Source of the DNA: RGIG8748 sp045606045
GTDB lineage: Bacteria; Bacillota; Clostridia; UMGS1810
Direction: 5' to 3'
DNA length: 10,097 bases
Assembly: GCA_045606045.1 (NCBI GenBank)
Contig: JAZURE010000030.1
Location: 1-10,097 of the forward strand
Below are positions 7,304 to 10,097 of this stretch, piece after piece. A program made the translations under genes and the position numbers. The notes beneath the pieces were generated by a model. It made no database searches. It saw only the letters and a list, made by a program, of their open reading frames with translations, and was not told where the DNA came from. Position 1 is the stretch's first letter, and each line of letters opens with the position of its first letter.

Positions 7304-8884
7304 CTAATTACATAAATTTATAAAATTGATATTTTTATCTTTCAAAGCTAAAACTTCGTTTTCTCTGCAGGTAGAGAAGAAAATCTGCCTTTCACAAGAT
7401 AGCGAAACAAGATAATCAATCGTGCGTTTAGCTCTTAATTCATCATAAAAAGCAAGTGCATCATCCAAAAACAAAGGTGTTCGCTTTTCTGATAGTATTA
7501 TCTCTGACAATGCAAGCTGCATACTTAACCTCGATTGATGTCTGGCACCCTGACTTAAAGATTGCGAATTTTTATAGCCGAATTCGTTCTCTACATTCAT
7601 TTTAAGAGAATCGTCGATAATCACCGAATTGTACCTGCCGTCTGTAAAATCAGAAAGTATATTTGAAGACAGTCTGGAAAGTTTTGGTACAAAAACCTCT
7701 TTGTACTTTGCATATGCATTGGTTACAGCAAGTTTGGCAAGCTCGAGAGCCGCCACTTCTTTTTTCAGAGAATCCAGTTCGGCATTTATTTTCTGTATTT
7801 CGATTTCTGTTTCAGCGGTATCTGACTTTTGCCTCATAAAGCTGCTGTAACGCTCATCGTTTTTGATAACAAGAGTTTCAAGAGAGAAAATTTTTTCTGT
7901 CAACAAAACTATTTTATCATTATTTTGCTTCATTGTAAAGAATTTTGTGTCTAAACTTTTCTTAATGCGAAGTCTTCTGATTAAAGAACTAACTGTCAAA
8001 AATACAGTAAACACAGTCAAAATTATGGATGGAATTATAAAAAAAACAATATTCTTTATTGCCGATACCCCAAGTAACACTGCAGAAAGCAATAAAAAAA
8101 CGAATTTTATAGGGGTCTTATCAGTATAATCTGCAGTTTCATGCTCGATTTCAGAGTTTTTGATTGCGTCAATTTCAGCTTTTAAATCTTCTATGTCTTT
8201 TTTAAAAGAAATATTTTGAGTGAGCAATTTTTCTGCATCTTCACTCTTTTGACGCATATTAAAAAGCTCGTCTTTTTTTGTGCGGAGTCTATTTTCCAAA
8301 ATGGGTATTCGTGCGTTTTTCCTTCTTGAAGAAGTAAGGCTTAATATTTCTTCATTAATTGTTTCCAAAATGCCGTTATATGATACTTCCGCAGATGTGT
8401 TTTCTGCACTGCTTGTAAGCTTTGTTATTATATCATTGGAAGACTCTGTGCCATTAGCATTTCTTTCGCCAGAATAAAAAGCGCAGCCTAAAAAGGTTTC
8501 TAAACCGGCACCCAGAAAATGTTCACCCATATGCGATAAAATATCGCGCTCTTTGATTTGTTGACCTGTATTGATACAATAAAGGCTTTCTGTACTTCTG
8601 CCACCCAAAAAAGTACGCTCCAAAACATATGTTTTGGAATCCTGACAGAAGGTTACTCTCCCCTGCATAGCCTTCCCGTTCCATGGACTATAATGCTCCT
8701 TAAAACTTAAGGCGTCAGGAGTTTTCTTTATTTTAGTACCATAGAACATGAAAATTACAAAAGCTATCAAAGTGCTTTTGCCGGATTCATTCATGCCATA
8801 GATAAGATTAAATCCGTCCTTGAATTCAAATGTCCTGTTTTCAAAACATCCAAAGGATGTAATTTCAAGCTTTGTAATGTACAT
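7304..8884 (-). CDS. YhaN/SbcC-like ATPase with a central transmembrane hairpin
   Basis: A 526-residue split ABC/SMC-type ATPase. The N-terminal head has MYITKLEITSFGCFENRTFEF and Walker A GMNESGKST (30-38). The C-terminal head has the signature LSQGARHQSRLS (443-454) and Walker B PLFLDDAL (470-477), in which the second acid is Asp rather than Glu. Between them, charged helical stretches (about 190-250 and 305-400) look like short coiled-coil arms. At their tip are two strongly hydrophobic segments (about 258-276 and 279-302) joined by only a Lys-Asn turn and followed by RRLRIKK. There is no CxxC zinc hook. The inferred topology is a cytoplasmic ATPase anchored by its tip in the membrane. It is much shorter than Bacillus YhaN (over 900 residues by memory). 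The ATG at 8884, four bases after the nuclease stop and with CAGGGAT upstream, matches the conserved start; the frame extends to 8950. It probably acts with the upstream nuclease on DNA ends. Confidence 0.87.
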   Translation of the reverse strand: MYITKLEITSFGCFENRTFEFKDGFNLIYGMNESGKSTLIAFVIFMFYGTKIKKTPDALSFKEHYSPWNGKAMQGRVTFCQDSKTYVLERTFLGGRSTESLYCINTGQQIKERDILSHMGEHFLGAGLETFLGCAFYSGERNANGTESSNDIITKLTSSAENTSAEVSYNGILETINEEILSLTSSRRKNARIPILENRLRTKKDELFNMRQKSEDAEKLLTQNISFKKDIEDLKAEIDAIKNSEIEHETADYTDKTPIKFVFLLLSAVLLGVSAIKNIVFFIIPSIILTVFTVFLTVSSLIRRLRIKKSLDTKFFTMKQNNDKIVLLTEKIFSLETLVIKNDERYSSFMRQKSDTAETEIEIQKINAELDSLKKEVAALELAKLAVTNAYAKYKEVFVPKLSRLSSNILSDFTDGRYNSVIIDDSLKMNVENEFGYKNSQSLSQGARHQSRLSMQLALSEIILSEKRTPLFLDDALAFYDELRAKRTIDYLVSLSCERQIFFSTCRENEVLALKDKNINFINLCN

Positions 8885-8888
8885 AGCA

Positions 8889-9956
8889 TCAATCCCTGCA
8901 CATAATTTTTGTAAGAATCTCACATGCTCTTTTGTAAGTTTCTTCATCACAGGTGTGTTTCAGCTTTTGAAGTTCACAAGCGGTTGAACCTCTTAATGAA
9001 TCTTCGTTGCTATAATCGAAAATCCCGGGCTTGTTATCCGTTTCATCTGAAAACTTCATATAAAAAGCATCGGTTGCATCTGTATATAAATCAAAATCAA
9101 GACTTCCGAAACCGGAAGTTCCTACAAAGGTAATTCTATAAAGATTTTCTTTGGAAACAACCTTGCGGAGAAGTTCAATAACATCCGCATCGGAAAGGCA
9201 TCCTGTGATATCAACTGTTAAATCCTGATACTGCCTTGCGGATACGGGATAAAAGCTGAGCGATAAACCGCCTTTATATACATCTCCGTATATTACACCG
9301 CATTCGCCCGTTTCGTCAAATCCGCCCGGCTCCAAAACACCGGGATAGGCATAATGCACCTGCCCCCTCCTTTGTATACCCGAGAACGAATGTATGTGAC
9401 CAAGCGCTATATAATCAAGCCCTGTACCTTCAATTTCATCATAGGCTACGGGGTTGTACGGTGAATCGGAATTAACATCAGCATGCAGTACCATAAGCTG
9501 TATTCTATCAGTTTTGTCAGCTTTAAAGCCCGAAAGAAGCGAAGAATACAAGGTGGGTGCACAAAAGCTTGCTCCATACACCTCAAGATTATACTCTTCG
9601 ACAACAACCTTTTCCATTGCATCCGAAAATACATGGACATTTTCGGGAAGAAGGGAAATGAATTTTTTAACCACCAAATACTCTATGCAATCATGATTCC
9701 CACATGAGATAAAGAATTTTTTGTCCGTATGTTCATTAAAAACACCCACGACAAATTCAATATCCGAAACCGAAACATCGTTTTCAAATATATCCCCTGC
9801 CAAAAGAACAATTTTAGCATCATCAAAGCGCCGGAGAGTCCTTTTAAAAGTCATAAGCACTTCTGAGCGACGGAGTGTTGCTGCGCGGGGAGAGAGGTTT
9901 TTAAATTTTCTCCCGATATGAATATCGGCTATGTGAAGAATTTTTACAGCTTCCAT
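8889..9956 (-). CDS. Metallophosphoesterase, YhaO/SbcD (Mre11-like) DNA nuclease
   Basis: A 355-residue calcineurin-like phosphoesterase. All five motifs of the two-metal site are present: DIH (11-13), GDIFE (54-58), GNHD (86-89), VLHAD (156-160) and GHIH (186-189). Every expected ligand (D11, H13, D55, N87, H88, H158, H187, H189) is therefore intact. The catalytic part ends near residue 240. The C-terminal part (about 240-355) resembles the capping and partner-binding region of SbcD-type enzymes. Its gene is followed at once by the ATPase gene, the arrangement of sbcD-sbcC and of yhaO-yhaN. The pair with a membrane-hairpin ATPase points to the YhaO branch. Members of this superfamily act as Mn-dependent DNA exo/endonucleases, and this activity is inferred here. 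The ATG at 9956 lies two bases after the stop of the upstream membrane protein gene, with ACAGGT as the ribosome site. Confidence 0.9.
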   Translation of the reverse strand: MEAVKILHIADIHIGRKFKNLSPRAATLRRSEVLMTFKRTLRRFDDAKIVLLAGDIFENDVSVSDIEFVVGVFNEHTDKKFFISCGNHDCIEYLVVKKFISLLPENVHVFSDAMEKVVVEEYNLEVYGASFCAPTLYSSLLSGFKADKTDRIQLMVLHADVNSDSPYNPVAYDEIEGTGLDYIALGHIHSFSGIQRRGQVHYAYPGVLEPGGFDETGECGVIYGDVYKGGLSLSFYPVSARQYQDLTVDITGCLSDADVIELLRKVVSKENLYRITFVGTSGFGSLDFDLYTDATDAFYMKFSDETDNKPGIFDYSNEDSLRGSTACELQKLKHTCDEETYKRACEILTKIMCRD

Positions 9957-9958
9957 AT

Positions 9959-10097
9959 TTATACCTGTGATATGTTAATCTTGGCAAGAATCACATTTCT
10001 GGTCCTGTGTGCAGAGCTTATAACGACTTGCGTAACTATGAGCACACCAGTCATAATTGCTGCTGCTATAAAGTATGCAGGTGCATAGCTTCCGAAT
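9959..10097 (-). CDS. C-terminal end of a membrane protein, possibly an MFS transporter
   Basis: Only the last 45 residues are in the window; the 5' part is cut by the right edge. The frame reads FGSYAPAYFIAAAIMTGVL at its start, continues through VISSAHRTRN and ends KINISQV before a TAA. One hydrophobic segment of about 22 residues is followed by a basic, polar tail, as at the last helix of many transporters; an aromatic-alanine start to that helix is common in the major facilitator superfamily. That assignment is a guess from one helix. The other two frames lack this membrane pattern. The stop lies two bases before the nuclease start, so the genes are probably co-transcribed. Confidence 0.5.
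   Translation of the reverse strand, partial: FGSYAPAYFIAAAIMTGVLIVTQVVISSAHRTRNVILAKINISQV

Noticed and set aside
8108..8180. A zinc-hook search at the tip of the ATPase arms, as in Rad50/SbcC
   Set aside because: No CxxC occurs between the coiled-coil stretches; the tip is hydrophobic instead.
8885..8950. Upstream extension of the ATPase frame beginning MMKKLTKEH
   Set aside because: It lies wholly within the coding end of the nuclease gene, and ATPase heads of this family begin at the MYITKLEI strand.

Overview
The window comes from a low-GC (roughly 40 percent by eye) Gram-positive bacterium, most likely a member of the Clostridia. Every gene lies on the minus strand, and most pairs are separated by a few bases or overlap. 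Three local gene groupings resemble Bacillus/Clostridium chromosomes: yloU-fakA-recG, prfA with a Sua5 gene and an arginine-phosphatase-type LMW phosphatase, and a YhaO/YhaN-like nuclease/ATPase pair. No plasmid, phage, IS or CRISPR signature is visible. This is a housekeeping region with a few unusual details.

The layout is given in transcription order, from right to left. At 10097-9959 is the end of a membrane protein gene cut by the window edge. Next come a YhaO/SbcD-type metallophosphoesterase (9956-8889) and a short YhaN/SbcC-type ATPase with a central transmembrane hairpin (8884-7304). These are followed by an Asp23/YloU protein (7288-6926) and a FakA/YloV fatty-acid kinase ATP-binding subunit (6910-5285). 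The run is closed by a strong hairpin at 5282-5250. Then follow recG (5233-3170), a 106-base gap with a plausible promoter, prfA (3063-1996), a Sua5-type threonylcarbamoyl-AMP synthase (1996-989), a LMW phosphatase with the YwlE-type active site (981-547) and rimI (559-137). The last 136 bases on the left hold no credible gene but contain a large imperfect palindrome of about 107 bases.

The genes fall into three functional blocks. The right block joins a predicted membrane-tethered Mre11/Rad50-like pair to envelope and lipid genes (YloU, FakA). RecG is a stand-alone recombination helicase. The left block is a translation module: RF1 for termination, Sua5 for the t6A tRNA modification, RimI for ribosomal protein acetylation, and a protein-arginine phosphatase linked to protein quality control. 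Tight overlaps in the left block suggest translational coupling. The best leads for follow-up are the palindrome at the left edge and the small ATPase, in which a membrane hairpin sits where a zinc hook would be in Rad50/SbcC.
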